A stretch of DNA of 64,000 nt. Origin: Fluviicola sp. (GTDB lineage Bacteria > Bacteroidota > Bacteroidia > Flavobacteriales_D > Crocinitomicaceae). The stretch lies in contig JARWZO010000005.1 in the NCBI GenBank assembly GCA_029866325.1, positions 124,001 to 188,000 on the forward strand, read 5' to 3'. Below the pieces are notes generated by a model. That model ran no database searches, had not been told where the DNA came from, and saw only the letters and a program-made list of their open reading frames with translations. The stretch's first letter is position 1, and each line of letters starts with the position of its first letter. Below, one piece after another: positions 50,017 through 59,238 of this stretch. The position numbers and the translations under genes are program-made.

Positions 50017-50162
50017 CCACAATCACCATAAATCAAGCGTACCCGGTTCTTTCGAGAGTCGGGTATTGTGTTGTATGGATAAGTGCTTCGCCCCAACATC
50101 AAGTATGGTTTTGTCATACGCGTATTCAGCAGCTTGAGGCTAGTTTTACCAAAAAAACCATG

Positions 50163-50723
50163 ATGAAACAACATTCCTTTTTACTAGCATTTTTCCTTCT
50201 TGTTGGAGGTTTAACTCAAGCCCAGGAAAACATCAACACCGAATGGGACGATTATTTCATGCCCGGAATCGGTTATAAAGTCTACACTCCTAAAAATGCA
50301 GATAGCCTCGGAACTTATCAAGGCATTTCTACCGAATTTGTGATTTACGCTCGGGCGCGTGGCGGTGAAACGTGGCGTTCCGGTCCGGCTCGTGTAAAAA
50401 CCTACGGAAACCTGAGTATCATGAAAAGTGATGCAGCCGGTGCTCGCGATATCTTTAATGTAAACGTGGGCTTGAACCTGTCGTTTGAAGCCGTTACCAA
50501 ACGCAAGTTTGCAATTCCTTATTTCGGATTGGAATTGGGCGGTTTGTTTCAGCGCGATTTTTCGTCGTTGCAATTCACGCCCGTTGCCGGAATTCAATTA
50601 TTGTCTACCCGACATGTCATCTGGACCGCACAGGCAGGCTACAATTACACCATCAAATACTTCGATGAGTATTCCGGAATGCAATATTCAAGTACGGTGA
50701 ATCTGCTGTTGTGGAATAATTGA
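50163..50723 (+). CDS. Secreted beta-barrel-like protein
   Basis: The start at ATG 50163 (preceded by another ATG at 50160) gives 186 residues with a signal peptide MKQHSFLLAFFLLVGGLTQA. The mature protein alternates hydrophobic and polar residues (IYARARGGETWRSGPARVKTYGNLSI; VNVGLNLSFEAVTKRKFAIPYFGLELGGLFQRDFSSLQFTPVAGIQL; WTAQAGYNYTIKYFDEYSG) as in an eight-strand outer-membrane barrel with aromatic girdles. The longer frame from 49866 is an extension through the previous gene and is rejected. Function is unknown. Confidence 0.7.
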   Translation: MKQHSFLLAFFLLVGGLTQAQENINTEWDDYFMPGIGYKVYTPKNADSLGTYQGISTEFVIYARARGGETWRSGPARVKTYGNLSIMKSDAAGARDIFNVNVGLNLSFEAVTKRKFAIPYFGLELGGLFQRDFSSLQFTPVAGIQLLSTRHVIWTAQAGYNYTIKYFDEYSGMQYSSTVNLLLWNN

Positions 50724-50730
50724 TTTTTGA

Positions 50731-50776
50731 GGGAGCTGGGGAAATAGGGGAATCCTCCTAGTTCCCCAGCTCCCTA
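50731..50776. repeat. Perfect 14-bp inverted repeat after the barrel gene
   Basis: AGGGAGCTGGGGAA (50731-50744) and TTCCCCAGCTCCCT (50763-50776) enclose 18 nt. It stands between the barrel gene and the era promoter, so it probably stops upstream transcription. Confidence 0.7.
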
Positions 50777-50835
50777 TTTCCCAATCTCCTTAATAAGGTA
50801 ATTAACCTTATCTTTGCACAAAAATTCAACGCTTT

Positions 50836-51711
50836 ATGTCTCACAAATCTGCTTTCGTAAACATCGTCGGTAGCCCAAATGTTGGGAAGTCAACGCTCAT
50901 GAACGGATTGGTGGGCGAGAAACTCTCCATCGTTACTTCCAAGGCGCAAACCACGCGTCACCGTATTCACGGGTTGGTAAACGGTGATGATCACCAGATT
51001 GTATTTTCGGATACACCCGGTGTAGTAAACGCCTCCTATAAGTTGCACGAAGCAATGATGAGTTACGTGGAAGCATCGTTCAAAGATGCCGACATCTTGC
51101 TTTTCATTACCGATATGCACGAAAATGAAATGAATCACAAGGAAACGCTTGAGCGCATTGTAAAGCTCAAAATTCCGGTGTTGCTGATCATTAATAAAAT
51201 TGACTTAGGCGACCAGGAAAAGGTAGTGGCACGTCGTCAGTATTGGCAAGAACGTGTTCCGAATGCTGAGATTATTCCGGTTTCGGCCCTGCATAAATTC
51301 AATATTGATCGTATCTGGGAACGTATCCTTGAATTGGCTCCCGAAGGTCCGGCTTACTTCGACAAAGAAGAATTGTCTGACCGACCTATGCGCTTTTTCG
51401 TAGCCGAAATGATTCGCGAGAAAATTTTCATGCACTGCGATAAAGAAGTTCCGTATGCGTGTCAGGTAGAAATCGAAACTTACGAGGAGTCGGAAAAGAT
51501 CGTTCACATTCGTGCTTTGATCATCGTTGAGCGCGACTCGCAAAAAGGAATCCTGATTGGTAAAGGTGGTGATATGCTGAAACGCATCGGAAAAGAATCA
51601 CGCCTTGATATGGAAGCATTTATCGGGCAGAAAGTATTTTTGGAAACCTTCGTGAAGGTGGATAAAGATTGGAGAGCCAGCGAGCAGAAGTTGAAGAAAT
51701 ACGGATATTAA
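50836..51711 (+). CDS. era: GTPase Era
   Basis: Era is a ribosome-assembly GTPase that binds 16S rRNA. The 291 residues have the GTPase domain with G1 GSPNVGKST (12-20), T-rich switch I (SKAQTTRHRI), G3 DTPG, G4 NKID and G5 VSALHKF, and then the type II KH domain (FMHCDKEVPYACQVEIETYEE, then GILIGKGGDMLKRIGKESRLDMEAFIGQKVFLETFVKV). A TATCTTTG box sits about 19 nt upstream of the ATG. The gene precedes der but with a 150-nt gap holding a long inverted repeat (51712-51824) with AATTGAGAATG/CTTCTCAATT-type words. Confidence 0.97.
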   Translation: MSHKSAFVNIVGSPNVGKSTLMNGLVGEKLSIVTSKAQTTRHRIHGLVNGDDHQIVFSDTPGVVNASYKLHEAMMSYVEASFKDADILLFITDMHENEMNHKETLERIVKLKIPVLLIINKIDLGDQEKVVARRQYWQERVPNAEIIPVSALHKFNIDRIWERILELAPEGPAYFDKEELSDRPMRFFVAEMIREKIFMHCDKEVPYACQVEIETYEESEKIVHIRALIIVERDSQKGILIGKGGDMLKRIGKESRLDMEAFIGQKVFLETFVKVDKDWRASEQKLKKYGY

Positions 51712-51824
51712 AGAATTGAGAATGTAAATTGTAAAATTGAAAAGAAGCGATCAACCAAGGCAGATCGATATAAACAAGCGTTAGCGCAGTTTCCTTCTCA
51801 ATTTTACATTTTCAATTTTCAATT
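51712..51824. repeat. Long imperfect inverted repeat between era and der
   Basis: GAATTGAGAATGTAAATTG followed by AAAATTGAAAAGAAG is mirrored by CTTCTCAATTTTACATTTTC and AATTTTCAATT about 80 nt later. It is one of several long gene-end inverted repeats in the window with unrelated sequences. Confidence 0.55.
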
Positions 51825-51862
51825 AAAACGTAGTGCTGTGAAGTACGTCAAATAAAGTAAAA

Positions 51863-53173
51863 ATGGGAAATATTATTGCCATCGTAGGCAGACCGAACGT
51901 CGGAAAATCGACGTTGTTCAATCGATTAACAGAATCCAATCGTGCAATCGTAAAAGAAATCAGTGGTGTAACGCGTGATCGTATTTACGGTCGTGGCGAA
52001 TGGAACGGAATTCCGTTTTCTGTAATCGACACCGGTGGTTACGTACACGGCTCCGACGATATTTTTGAAGGTGAAATTCGAAAACAAGTCGAAATCGCCA
52101 TCGATGAAGCCAACGTGATCTTGTTTGTGGTGGATACCATGACCGGGATTGTAGACCTGGATGAAACGGTAGCCGCGATGTTACGCAAAACCAAGAAAAA
52201 AGTGTTGGTGATTGCCAACAAAGTAGATAACACGGATCGCATAGGTTTGTCGAGCGAGTTTTGGTCGTTTGGCTTGGGCGAAGTGTTCGACCTATCGGCT
52301 GCCAATGGATCGGGAACGGGAGAAATCCTGGATGAGGTCGTAAAATACTTCGAGAAGGAAGATCCACGTGGCGAAGAAGAAGCCGAATTACCACGCATTG
52401 CCGTTGTTGGAAAACCGAATGTCGGAAAATCGTCGTTTATCAATGCCCTCACCGGCGAAGAACGCAACATCGTAACGGATATTTCAGGAACCACGCGCGA
52501 TGCAATCAATACGCGTTTCAAAGCCTTCGGGTTCGATTTCATGCTCATCGATACAGCCGGAATTCGCAAGAAAGCCAAAGTAACCGAAGACATAGAGTTT
52601 TACTCGGTATTGCGTTCGGTGCGCACCATCGAAAGTGCCGATGTATGTGTATTTATGATCGATGCTACCGAAGGATTGCAAAAACAGGATTTACATATTT
52701 TCTACATCATTGAGAAAAACCATAAAGGTGTTGTCGTGTTGGTGAATAAGTGGGATTTGGTAGAAAAGGACCACAAAACCAGTTTGGAATTTGAAGAGCA
52801 ATTGCGCCGCGATTTGGCTCCGTTCAACGATGTGCCGATTGTGTTTACGTCCACCATCACCAAACAACGTATGCACAAAGCGTTGGAGAAAGTAATGGAA
52901 GTACACGAAAATCGTATTCGTAAAATCCCGACTTCGGTGTTGAACGATACCTTACAAGCAATTATTGCGGCAACACCGCCGCCATCCATCAAAGGAAAAT
53001 ACATCAAGATCAAGTACATTCAGCAGCTGCCGACACACGCCCCGGCGTTTGCCTTTTTCTGTAACTTGCCACAATACATTCCCGATTCCTACAAGCGTTT
53101 CTTGGAAAACCGTTTACGTGAGAAGTTCAATTTCGAAGGTGTTCCGGTAAGAATCTTCTTCCGAAGAAAATAG
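51863..53173 (+). CDS. der: GTPase Der (EngA)
   Basis: Der is a ribosome-assembly GTPase of the 50S subunit with two tandem GTPase domains. GRPNVGKST at residues 8-16 with DTGG and NKVDNTD (G4) in the first domain, and [10 protein letters not shown] near 183 with DTAG and NKWDLVEK in the second, are visible. The C-terminal KH-like domain contains [32 protein letters not shown]. The 436-residue length is normal. A terminator follows. Confidence 0.97.
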   Translation: MGNIIAIVGRPNVGKSTLFNRLTESNRAIVKEISGVTRDRIYGRGEWNGIPFSVIDTGGYVHGSDDIFEGEIRKQVEIAIDEANVILFVVDTMTGIVDLDETVAAMLRKTKKKVLVIANKVDNTDRIGLSSEFWSFGLGEVFDLSAANGSGTGEILDEVVKYFEKEDPRGEEEAELPRIAVVGKPNVGKSSFINALTGEERNIVTDISGTTRDAINTRFKAFGFDFMLIDTAGIRKKAKVTEDIEFYSVLRSVRTIESADVCVFMIDATEGLQKQDLHIFYIIEKNHKGVVVLVNKWDLVEKDHKTSLEFEEQLRRDLAPFNDVPIVFTSTITKQRMHKALEKVMEVHENRIRKIPTSVLNDTLQAIIAATPPPSIKGKYIKIKYIQQLPTHAPAFAFFCNLPQYIPDSYKRFLENRLREKFNFEGVPVRIFFRRK

Positions 53174-53195
53174 CAGCTTTCACAATTTATTTACT

Positions 53196-53228
53196 ATCCC
53201 TTTTGGTTTCGACTGAAAGGGATTTTTA
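53196..53228 (+). terminator. Intrinsic terminator of der
   Basis: ATCCCTTT and AAAGGGAT pair around a TGGTTTCGACTG loop and are followed by TTTTT. It lies 22 nt after the der stop. Confidence 0.85.
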
Positions 53229-53246
53229 TTGAACTAAATAACTAAT

Positions 53247-53374
53247 TCCAAACTTATTATGTTTTTATCGGATTTAAATCCAAAATTATTATGTTTATTA
53301 TGGAATGTATTCCAAAAAAAATATGTTTTTACTGGATTGTAATCCAAAATAATTATATTTTTGTTGGAATAGGA
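53247..53374 (+). repeat. Four-unit 32-bp tandem repeat with GGAWTnnAWTCC palindromes
   Basis: TCC occurs at 53247, 53279, 53311 and 53343, and GG at 53270, 53302, 53334 and 53366: exactly 32 bp apart. Each unit reads like ATGTTTTTATnGG followed by the palindrome GGATTTAAATCC, GGAATGTATTCC or GGATTGTAATCC. In the last unit TATTTTTG fits a -7 box. The array ends just upstream of a DUF4143 ATPase gene and looks like an operator array or a decayed promoter array. Confidence 0.8.
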
Positions 53375-53405
53375 GTTGAAAAACTCAACAATAAGTAGAA
53401 TTACC

Positions 53406-54539
53406 ATGATACGTCGTGCTATTGTTCAACATTTGCAAGAAGATCTTTTTCAAGGAAAAGCAATTTTGCTATTCGGACCAAGACAGGTAGGAAAGACAAC
53501 TGTTTTGGAAGTTTTACTACAGGAGCAAAACCAACAATGTTTGATCCTTAATGCCGATGAAACAGATGTGCGTGAATCATTGGAAAACACCACAAGCACA
53601 GCATTACGAAATTTATTTGGAGATAACAAAATTGTATTTATTGACGAAGCACAACGGGTAAACAACATTGGGCTTACACTAAAGTTAATCACCGACCAAA
53701 TCAAAGATGTACAGGTAATTGCTTCGGGGTCATCTGCATTTGATTTGGCCTCTCAAACACAAGAATCATTGACAGGGCGGAAGTATGAACATTTCCTGCT
53801 GCCGCTTTCGTTTACGGAAATGGTAGCACATCATGGTTTACTGGAAGAAAAACGATTGTTGCAGCAACGTATGATTTATGGTTATTACCCCGAAATCGTA
53901 AGTGATCCGTCAAAAGCAGAAAAGCACATTAAATTACTCACCAACAGCTATTTGTATAAAGATTTGTTGCAGCTCGAATCAATGAAAAAACCGGCTCTGC
54001 TCACCAAAATACTCAAAGCATTGGCGCTTCAAGTGGGCAGTGAGGTTTCGTATCAAGAAATCAGTAGGTTGGTAAATGCCGATTATCACACGGTTGAAAA
54101 ATACATCGACTTATTGCAAAAAACGTTTGTGATTTTCACGTTGCCAGCCTTTAGTAGAAATGTGCGCAACGAAATTCGAAAAGGGCAAAAAATTTACTTC
54201 TACGACAATGGTATCCGCAACGCGGTGATTGGTAATTTTCATGCATTGGAAAATCGTACGGATGTAGGAGCTTTGTGGGAAAATTTTTTGCTGGCAGAAC
54301 GCATGAAACACCTCAACCAGCAAGGAATTGACCGCGACATTTATTTTTGGCGAACAACGCAACAACAAGAAATTGATTATTTGGAAGAAGATGCGGATGG
54401 AATCAATGCATTCGAATTCAAGTGGAATACCCGCAAATTACCACGTTTTTCAAAAACCTTTCTCAATGCTTATGCAGTCAATTCAACTGAAGTAATCACA
54501 CCCGAAAATTTCACAGGTTTCATCGGGATCAATACCTAG
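53406..54539 (+). CDS. AAA_14/DUF4143-family ATPase
   Basis: The 377-residue protein matches AAA_14 with DUF4143: AILLFGPRQVGKTTVLEVLL is the Walker A loop (GPRQVGKTT), NKIVFIDEAQRVNNIGLTLKLI the Walker B, VIASGSSAFDL the sensor region, and a C-terminal DUF4143 part (KKPALLTKILKALALQVGSEVSYQEISRLV helix-turn-helix and WRTTQQQEIDYLEE restriction-nuclease-like strand). The family's cellular role is unclear, and it often occurs in many copies per genome. The ATG at 53406 is chosen over the TTG at 53376. The 32-bp array upstream is odd. The 3' end overlaps the convergent hydrolase gene by 4 nt. Confidence 0.88.
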   Translation: MIRRAIVQHLQEDLFQGKAILLFGPRQVGKTTVLEVLLQEQNQQCLILNADETDVRESLENTTSTALRNLFGDNKIVFIDEAQRVNNIGLTLKLITDQIKDVQVIASGSSAFDLASQTQESLTGRKYEHFLLPLSFTEMVAHHGLLEEKRLLQQRMIYGYYPEIVSDPSKAEKHIKLLTNSYLYKDLLQLESMKKPALLTKILKALALQVGSEVSYQEISRLVNADYHTVEKYIDLLQKTFVIFTLPAFSRNVRNEIRKGQKIYFYDNGIRNAVIGNFHALENRTDVGALWENFLLAERMKHLNQQGIDRDIYFWRTTQQQEIDYLEEDADGINAFEFKWNTRKLPRFSKTFLNAYAVNSTEVITPENFTGFIGINT

Positions 54540-55177
54540 AATTCCAAAATGTAGTTCGTACGTTTTTCCTCACCAATCGTAGTCGCCGGTCCGTGTCCAG
54601 GATAAACAACCGTATTTTCAGGTAAGGTAAACATGCGTTCGTGGATGGTTTTTTTCAGAATTTCCATCGATCCGCCAGGTAAATCGGTACGACCGAAACT
54701 ACCGCGAAACAAGATATCACCGCCAATGAGCAGGTTTTCTGCCGCGTTATAAAAAGCAACATGCCCCACACAATGTCCGGGACCGAAAATTACCGTAAAC
54801 TCCATGTCATCAATGGCAATTACTTGATGGTCTTCAAACCATTCCGTAGGTTCGGGCGATGAAACATAACCTGCCAAACCGTACATCTGTGCCGAGCGTT
54901 CGGCCATGCTTAGTGTAAACAATTCTTCTTTGTGGGCGCGCAACGGCACACCATAAGTTTCGCAGCAAAACGCGTTTCCCAGAATATGGTCGATGTGGCA
55001 ATGCGTGTTCCAAACAGCTTTTACCTGTAGGTTGTTGCGCGTGATAAAATCGGTGAGTTCCTGTTGCTCGAAACGGTCGTAACACCCCGGATCAATGATG
55101 ATACACGATTGCTGATCGCCCGAAACGATGTAGGTGTTTTCCTGAAATCCGTTGAAGGTAAACGAATGAATGTGCAT
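54536..55177 (-). CDS. MBL-fold metallo-hydrolase (glyoxalase II-like)
   Basis: The ATG at 55177 gives 213 residues. WNTHCHIDHILGN has the metal-binding HxHxDH motif (59-64), and further metal ligands lie in IIDPG, GPGHCVGHVAF and VYPGHGPATTI. NTYIVSGDQQSCIIIDPG is the usual start of the glyoxalase II/MBL fold. It hydrolyses a thioester or similar substrate, most likely hydroxyacylglutathione or a related low-molecular-weight thiol ester. The longer frame to 55258 adds 27 residues with no matching family start. Confidence 0.92.
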   Translation of the reverse strand: MHIHSFTFNGFQENTYIVSGDQQSCIIIDPGCYDRFEQQELTDFITRNNLQVKAVWNTHCHIDHILGNAFCCETYGVPLRAHKEELFTLSMAERSAQMYGLAGYVSSPEPTEWFEDHQVIAIDDMEFTVIFGPGHCVGHVAFYNAAENLLIGGDILFRGSFGRTDLPGGSMEILKKTIHERMFTLPENTVVYPGHGPATTIGEEKRTNYILEF

Positions 55178-55191
55178 ACGAAAGCGGTTTT

Positions 55192-55839
55192 TTAGTAGCG
55201 AAACAACAATACGGAGAGTGTGAGTGCTGCAACGCCAATAGAATACCCTACCAGACATTGCGCCAGCGAATGTTTACCAAGATAAATGCGGGCGCTCATT
55301 ACAATCCCACTTACGATAAGTGTTACCGGTAAAATCCAAAAAGTGTAAAAATCCAATCCGGCATAATAGGCAAACAGGAAACCTGTCAAAATGCCCATTC
55401 CGGCGGCGTGGAGCGAAACTTTCCACCATTGGGTAATAATCGTGCAGATGAATACGGTGGCAAATGAACCGATGGTGAGCGCATAAACGGCTGTCGGGAG
55501 TCGATTTTCAGGGTCTTTCAGTTGCACAAGGTAAAACAACGCAATGGCGGATACGTTCACAAAAAACGAAGGAATCATGCGTTCTTTGCGCGAATCCATC
55601 ATTACAGTGGTGATGGCGCCGCTGTAGCGCAGAAACAAAATGGTAAAACTCGGAATGAGAATGGAAAAGAACCCAAACATCAATAACAGGAGCAATTTCC
55701 AGTCTTCCGGAATGAGGTAAATGACTTCGTTGCGTTCCCAAACAGTATCCGAAGGCACGTACGCGGCAATCAACAACGCAAATACCGGTGCATTGAGCGG
55801 AATAAAAACCCAGGATAAGATGCGGGAAAGTTGATTCAT
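55192..55839 (-). CDS. PAP2-like membrane phosphatase
   Basis: The 215-residue protein has about six transmembrane helices. VSLHAAGMGILTGF and SARIYLGKHSLAQCLVGYSIG correspond to PAP2 motifs 2 and 3 (S-x-H and S-R-x-x-x-x-x-H-x-x-x-D-x). The first motif K-x-x-x-x-x-x-R-P is represented by DSRKERMIP. It probably removes phosphate from lipid phosphates such as undecaprenyl pyrophosphate or phosphatidylglycerol phosphate. The final Asp of motif 3 is Gln here, so activity is uncertain. It shares one base with the rpoN stop and is cotranscribed. Confidence 0.72.
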   Translation of the reverse strand: MNQLSRILSWVFIPLNAPVFALLIAAYVPSDTVWERNEVIYLIPEDWKLLLLLMFGFFSILIPSFTILFLRYSGAITTVMMDSRKERMIPSFFVNVSAIALFYLVQLKDPENRLPTAVYALTIGSFATVFICTIITQWWKVSLHAAGMGILTGFLFAYYAGLDFYTFWILPVTLIVSGIVMSARIYLGKHSLAQCLVGYSIGVAALTLSVLLFRY

Positions 55840-57290
55840 TACAATTCTTTGCGTAATCGTGCTACGGGAATATTCAGTTGTTCGCGGTACTTGGCAATGG
55901 TTCTGCGCGCAATATTGTAGCCTTTATCGTTGAGCAATTTGGCCAAATGTTCGTCTGTCAACGGTTTCAGCTTGTTTTCTACCGAAATGGCATCGGAGAG
56001 AATTTTCTTTACCTCGCGGGTTGAAACTTCTTCGCCGGAGTCGGTTGAAAGCGATTCGGAGAAGAAATACTTGAGCGAAAACACACCGTAGGCGGTTTGT
56101 ACATATTTACTGTTGGCAACGCGCGAAATGGTTGAGATATCCAAGCCTACGATTTCTGCAATGTCTTTCAGAATCATCGGTTTCATCTTGGTTTCGTCGC
56201 CGCTCAGGAAATACTCTCGTTGGTAATTCATGATGGCTTCCATCGTGGTGAGCAAGGTATTGTTGCGTTGTTTGATGGCATCAATGAACCATTTGGCTCC
56301 TTCAAGTTTCGATTTCACGAACGTGAGTGCATCTTTGTCCGACTTGGATGTTTTGGCACCTTCGGCGTAACTGCGCATGAGTTGTTCGTATTCGCGACTC
56401 ACCTTCAAATCGGGTGTGTTGCGCGCGTTGATCGAGATATCCAAACGACCTTCAAATTCGGTGATCAAGAAATCGGGAATGACCTGCTGTAAACTTTTGG
56501 CGCCTTCTTTCATAGAGCCTCCCGGCTTGGGATTCAATCGAATAATGGCATCAATAGCTTCTTTTAAATCCTGATCGCCGATTTCCAGTTTTTTCTGGAT
56601 TTTATCGTAGTGTTTTTTGGTAAATTCTTCAAAATGATCCTGCAAGATTTTCTTGGCTGTAAACAAGGTAATATTACCGTCTTGTTTGCGTTCGATTTGT
56701 AGAATCAGGCATTCGCGCAAGTCACGTGCTCCTATTCCTGCCGGGTCGAGTTCCTGTACCAAACGCAAGACCAATTCCACTTCTGCTTCGGTAACGCTAA
56801 TATTAGCCGAAAATGCCAAATCGTCTACAATTGCTTCTACTTCTCGGTTCAGATAACCCGATTCATCCAGGTTTCCGATAATGGTATCGGCAATCTGAAA
56901 TTGCGTATCGTCCAAATCCAACAAATGCAACTGATCGGTGAGTTTTTCCTGAAAGGAAGCTTCTACCGAAAGCGGAACGGCGCGTTCTTCGTCGTCTTTA
57001 CTGGTATTGTTGGCTTGTGTTTTATAATCGGGAGTATCGTCGTCGAAATAATCGCTGAGGTCGAAATCGTCATCGAAATCGTTATCATCGTTATCGAAAT
57101 CATCGTCTTCGTTATCGAAATCTTCTTCCAACTCATCCGGACCTTCTTCCAAGGCAGGATTTTCCTCCAACTCTTGTTTGATCCGTTGATCCAATTCCAT
57201 CGTAGGAACCTGTAACAACTTCATGAGTTGAATCTGCTGCGGAGATAAGCGTTGTTCGAGTTTCTGCGAAAGTTGTTGTCTGAGCGCCAT
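55839..57290 (-). CDS. rpoN: RNA polymerase sigma-54 factor
   Basis: RpoN directs transcription from -24/-12 promoters and needs bacterial enhancer-binding proteins. The 483 residues include N-terminal region I (LRQQLSQKLEQRLSPQQIQLMKLLQVPTMEL), a very acidic region II (residues ~45-85, Asp/Glu-rich), the core-binding domain, and region III with the DNA-binding helix-turn-helix and the RpoN box ARRTIAKYREQL near the C-terminus. The acid stretch is longer than usual. It starts an operon with the PAP2-like gene; a TATCTTG-like box lies upstream. Confidence 0.96.
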   Translation of the reverse strand: MALRQQLSQKLEQRLSPQQIQLMKLLQVPTMELDQRIKQELEENPALEEGPDELEEDFDNEDDDFDNDDNDFDDDFDLSDYFDDDTPDYKTQANNTSKDDEERAVPLSVEASFQEKLTDQLHLLDLDDTQFQIADTIIGNLDESGYLNREVEAIVDDLAFSANISVTEAEVELVLRLVQELDPAGIGARDLRECLILQIERKQDGNITLFTAKKILQDHFEEFTKKHYDKIQKKLEIGDQDLKEAIDAIIRLNPKPGGSMKEGAKSLQQVIPDFLITEFEGRLDISINARNTPDLKVSREYEQLMRSYAEGAKTSKSDKDALTFVKSKLEGAKWFIDAIKQRNNTLLTTMEAIMNYQREYFLSGDETKMKPMILKDIAEIVGLDISTISRVANSKYVQTAYGVFSLKYFFSESLSTDSGEEVSTREVKKILSDAISVENKLKPLTDEHLAKLLNDKGYNIARRTIAKYREQLNIPVARLRKEL

Positions 57291-57328
57291 AATACGTAGT
57301 CGATAGTCTTACAAGATACAAAAAATGA

Positions 57329-58780
57329 CTAGAATTCCGCGTTTTGCGGTGTTCGTGGAAAAGGAATCACATCGCGGATGTTCGACATACCTGTTACAAA
57401 CATCACCATGCGTTCAAACCCGAGTCCGAAACCGGCGTGTGGCACCGATCCGAAACGGCGTGTATCTAAGTACCACCACAATTCTTCTTCATGAATACCG
57501 AAATCGGCACATTTTTTCTTCAGCACATCCAAACGCTCTTCACGTTGTGAACCACCTACCATTTCACCAATTCCCGGGAACAAAATGTCCATCGCAGCTA
57601 CGGTTTCTTTGCCTGATTCACAGCCTTCGTTGGCACGCATGTAGAATGCCTTGAATGAAGCCGGATAATCGGTAATGATCACAGGACGTTTGAATTCTTT
57701 CTCCACGAGGTAACGTTCGTGTTCGCTTTGCAAATCGGTTCCCCAACTTACGTCGTACTTGAATTTCTTCTTTTTATAATGACTGGAATTCATCAGTACA
57801 TCGATGGCTTCCGTATAGGTAATGCGTTTAAAATCATTGGCTACCACAAACTGCAAACGCTCTATCAAGGTCAATTCTGCACGTTCGTTTTGCGGTTTGG
57901 ATTGTTGCTCGGCGGTTTCGCGTTCGTTGAGGAATGCCAAATCATCTTTGCAGGTATCCATTACGTATTGACAGATGTATTTGAGCATGTTTTCAGCCAA
58001 ATCCATGTTGTCGTGAATATCATTAAAAGCTACTTCCGGTTCAATCATCCAGAACTCAGCTAAGTGGCGGGAAGTATTTGAATTTTCAGCACGGAATGTT
58101 GGTCCGAAGGTATAAATAGAACCCAAGCCCATGGCGGCCAATTCACCTTCCAACTGACCCGAAACGGTGAGATTAACTTGTTTTCCGAAGAAATCTTGTT
58201 CGAAATCTACCGAACCGTCTTCTTTTAAAGGTGGCTGTGCAGCATCAAGGTTCGTTACACGAAACATTTCCCCCGCGCCCTCGGCATCAGAACCGGTAAT
58301 GATGGGTGTGTGGATGTAGTAAAAACCGCGGTCGTTGAAGAACTGGTGAATGGCATAACTCACGGCATGGCGCACGCGAAATACGGCTCCGAAAGTATTG
58401 GTGCGGAAACGTAAATGTGCTTGCTCGCGCAGGTATTCCAAGCTGTGTTTCTTGGGTTGCATCACCGTTTTCTGCACATCATCCGGATTGGCTTCGCCGA
58501 TGATCTCGATGGCTGAAACCACTAATTCAACAGCCTGTCCACTTCCTTGTGATTCAGCCAAAACACCTGTAAGACCTACAGCCGAAGCGGTAGTGATCTT
58601 TTTAAGCATTGCTTCGTCAAATTGCTCAAAGTCAACTACGGCTTGTAAGTTATTAATGGTAGAACCGTCATTCAGTTGAATAAAGCGATTACTGCGGAAA
58701 GCCCGCACCCATCCTTTCACACAATACGTAGCTCCAACTTCAGGTTGGCTCAACACTTCGGCAATTTTTGTTCGTTTCAT
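57329..58780 (-). CDS. asnS: Asparagine-tRNA ligase
   Basis: The 483 residues are a class II aminoacyl-tRNA synthetase. An N-terminal anticodon-binding OB fold ([20 protein letters not shown]) is followed by class II motifs 2 ([21 protein letters not shown]) and 3 ([29 protein letters not shown]). The last is the diagnostic Asn/Asp synthetase ending. RNxxRxxSxxxHxEF-like and the lack of the AspS-specific insertion point to AsnS. A TATTTTTG box lies 20 nt upstream of the ATG. Confidence 0.96.
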   Translation of the reverse strand: MKRTKIAEVLSQPEVGATYCVKGWVRAFRSNRFIQLNDGSTINNLQAVVDFEQFDEAMLKKITTASAVGLTGVLAESQGSGQAVELVVSAIEIIGEANPDDVQKTVMQPKKHSLEYLREQAHLRFRTNTFGAVFRVRHAVSYAIHQFFNDRGFYYIHTPIITGSDAEGAGEMFRVTNLDAAQPPLKEDGSVDFEQDFFGKQVNLTVSGQLEGELAAMGLGSIYTFGPTFRAENSNTSRHLAEFWMIEPEVAFNDIHDNMDLAENMLKYICQYVMDTCKDDLAFLNERETAEQQSKPQNERAELTLIERLQFVVANDFKRITYTEAIDVLMNSSHYKKKKFKYDVSWGTDLQSEHERYLVEKEFKRPVIITDYPASFKAFYMRANEGCESGKETVAAMDILFPGIGEMVGGSQREERLDVLKKKCADFGIHEEELWWYLDTRRFGSVPHAGFGLGFERMVMFVTGMSNIRDVIPFPRTPQNAEF

Positions 58781-58837
58781 GGTATTCGTTGTAATGACGG
58801 CAAAAATAGCAAAGAATGTTGAATCTAAGAGAGGCTG

Positions 58838-59221
58838 TTAAAACGGGGCATGTTCGGTGAAGTAATGTTCGAAAAACAATTGCGCATGTGCAGGTTGTTC
58901 TTCAAATGGAGCTACCAGTACGATTTTTTCCAGATTGGTAAATTCACGTTGAGTTTGCAGGGTTTTAAACAGCGTGTATTTGTCATCGGAAGGCCCGAAA
59001 ACCAGCATTCGGTTTGCAGATTGCAGCAAGTCGAGAATTCCTTCCATAAAGTCTTCCGTTTGCAATGCCTGAACCGATTCATGCGGCAGATCGCTCGGTT
59101 GAAGATTGAGTTCGATACGTGCTAAAACGGGCACGGTTGCATCAAATGGATTCTTCGAAAAGATAAATGCTTTATCAGGATCGATGTATACTCCGTAATC
59201 TAGTTTAGTTGTAGAATCCAT
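58838..59221 (-). CDS. Small alpha/beta protein, possibly baeRF/host-attachment-like
   Basis: The 127-residue product contains LDYGVYIDPDKAFIFSKN and NRMLVFGPSDDKYTLFKTLQ and FTNLEKIVLVAPFEEQPAHAQLFFEHYF. The latter two resemble the helical C-terminal end of eRF1-like bacterial proteins (baeRF), but the N-terminal part is too short for a full member, so the assignment is weak. There is no signal peptide or transmembrane segment. It lies 18 nt upstream of nothing in its own direction and 17 nt after the GT4 gene stop on the same strand, so cotranscription with the glycan genes is likely. Confidence 0.5.
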   Translation of the reverse strand: MDSTTKLDYGVYIDPDKAFIFSKNPFDATVPVLARIELNLQPSDLPHESVQALQTEDFMEGILDLLQSANRMLVFGPSDDKYTLFKTLQTQREFTNLEKIVLVAPFEEQPAHAQLFFEHYFTEHAPF

Positions 59222-59238
59222 AATCGGCCTGTTTAAAG

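Noticed and set aside
49866-50162. Long N-terminal extension of the barrel protein frame
   Set aside because: It runs through the YiaA gene and the product there lacks protein character; the signal peptide begins at 50163.
53247-53374. CRISPR-like array
   Set aside because: The 32-bp periodicity has no unique spacers between repeats; it is a pure tandem repeat and no cas gene is near.
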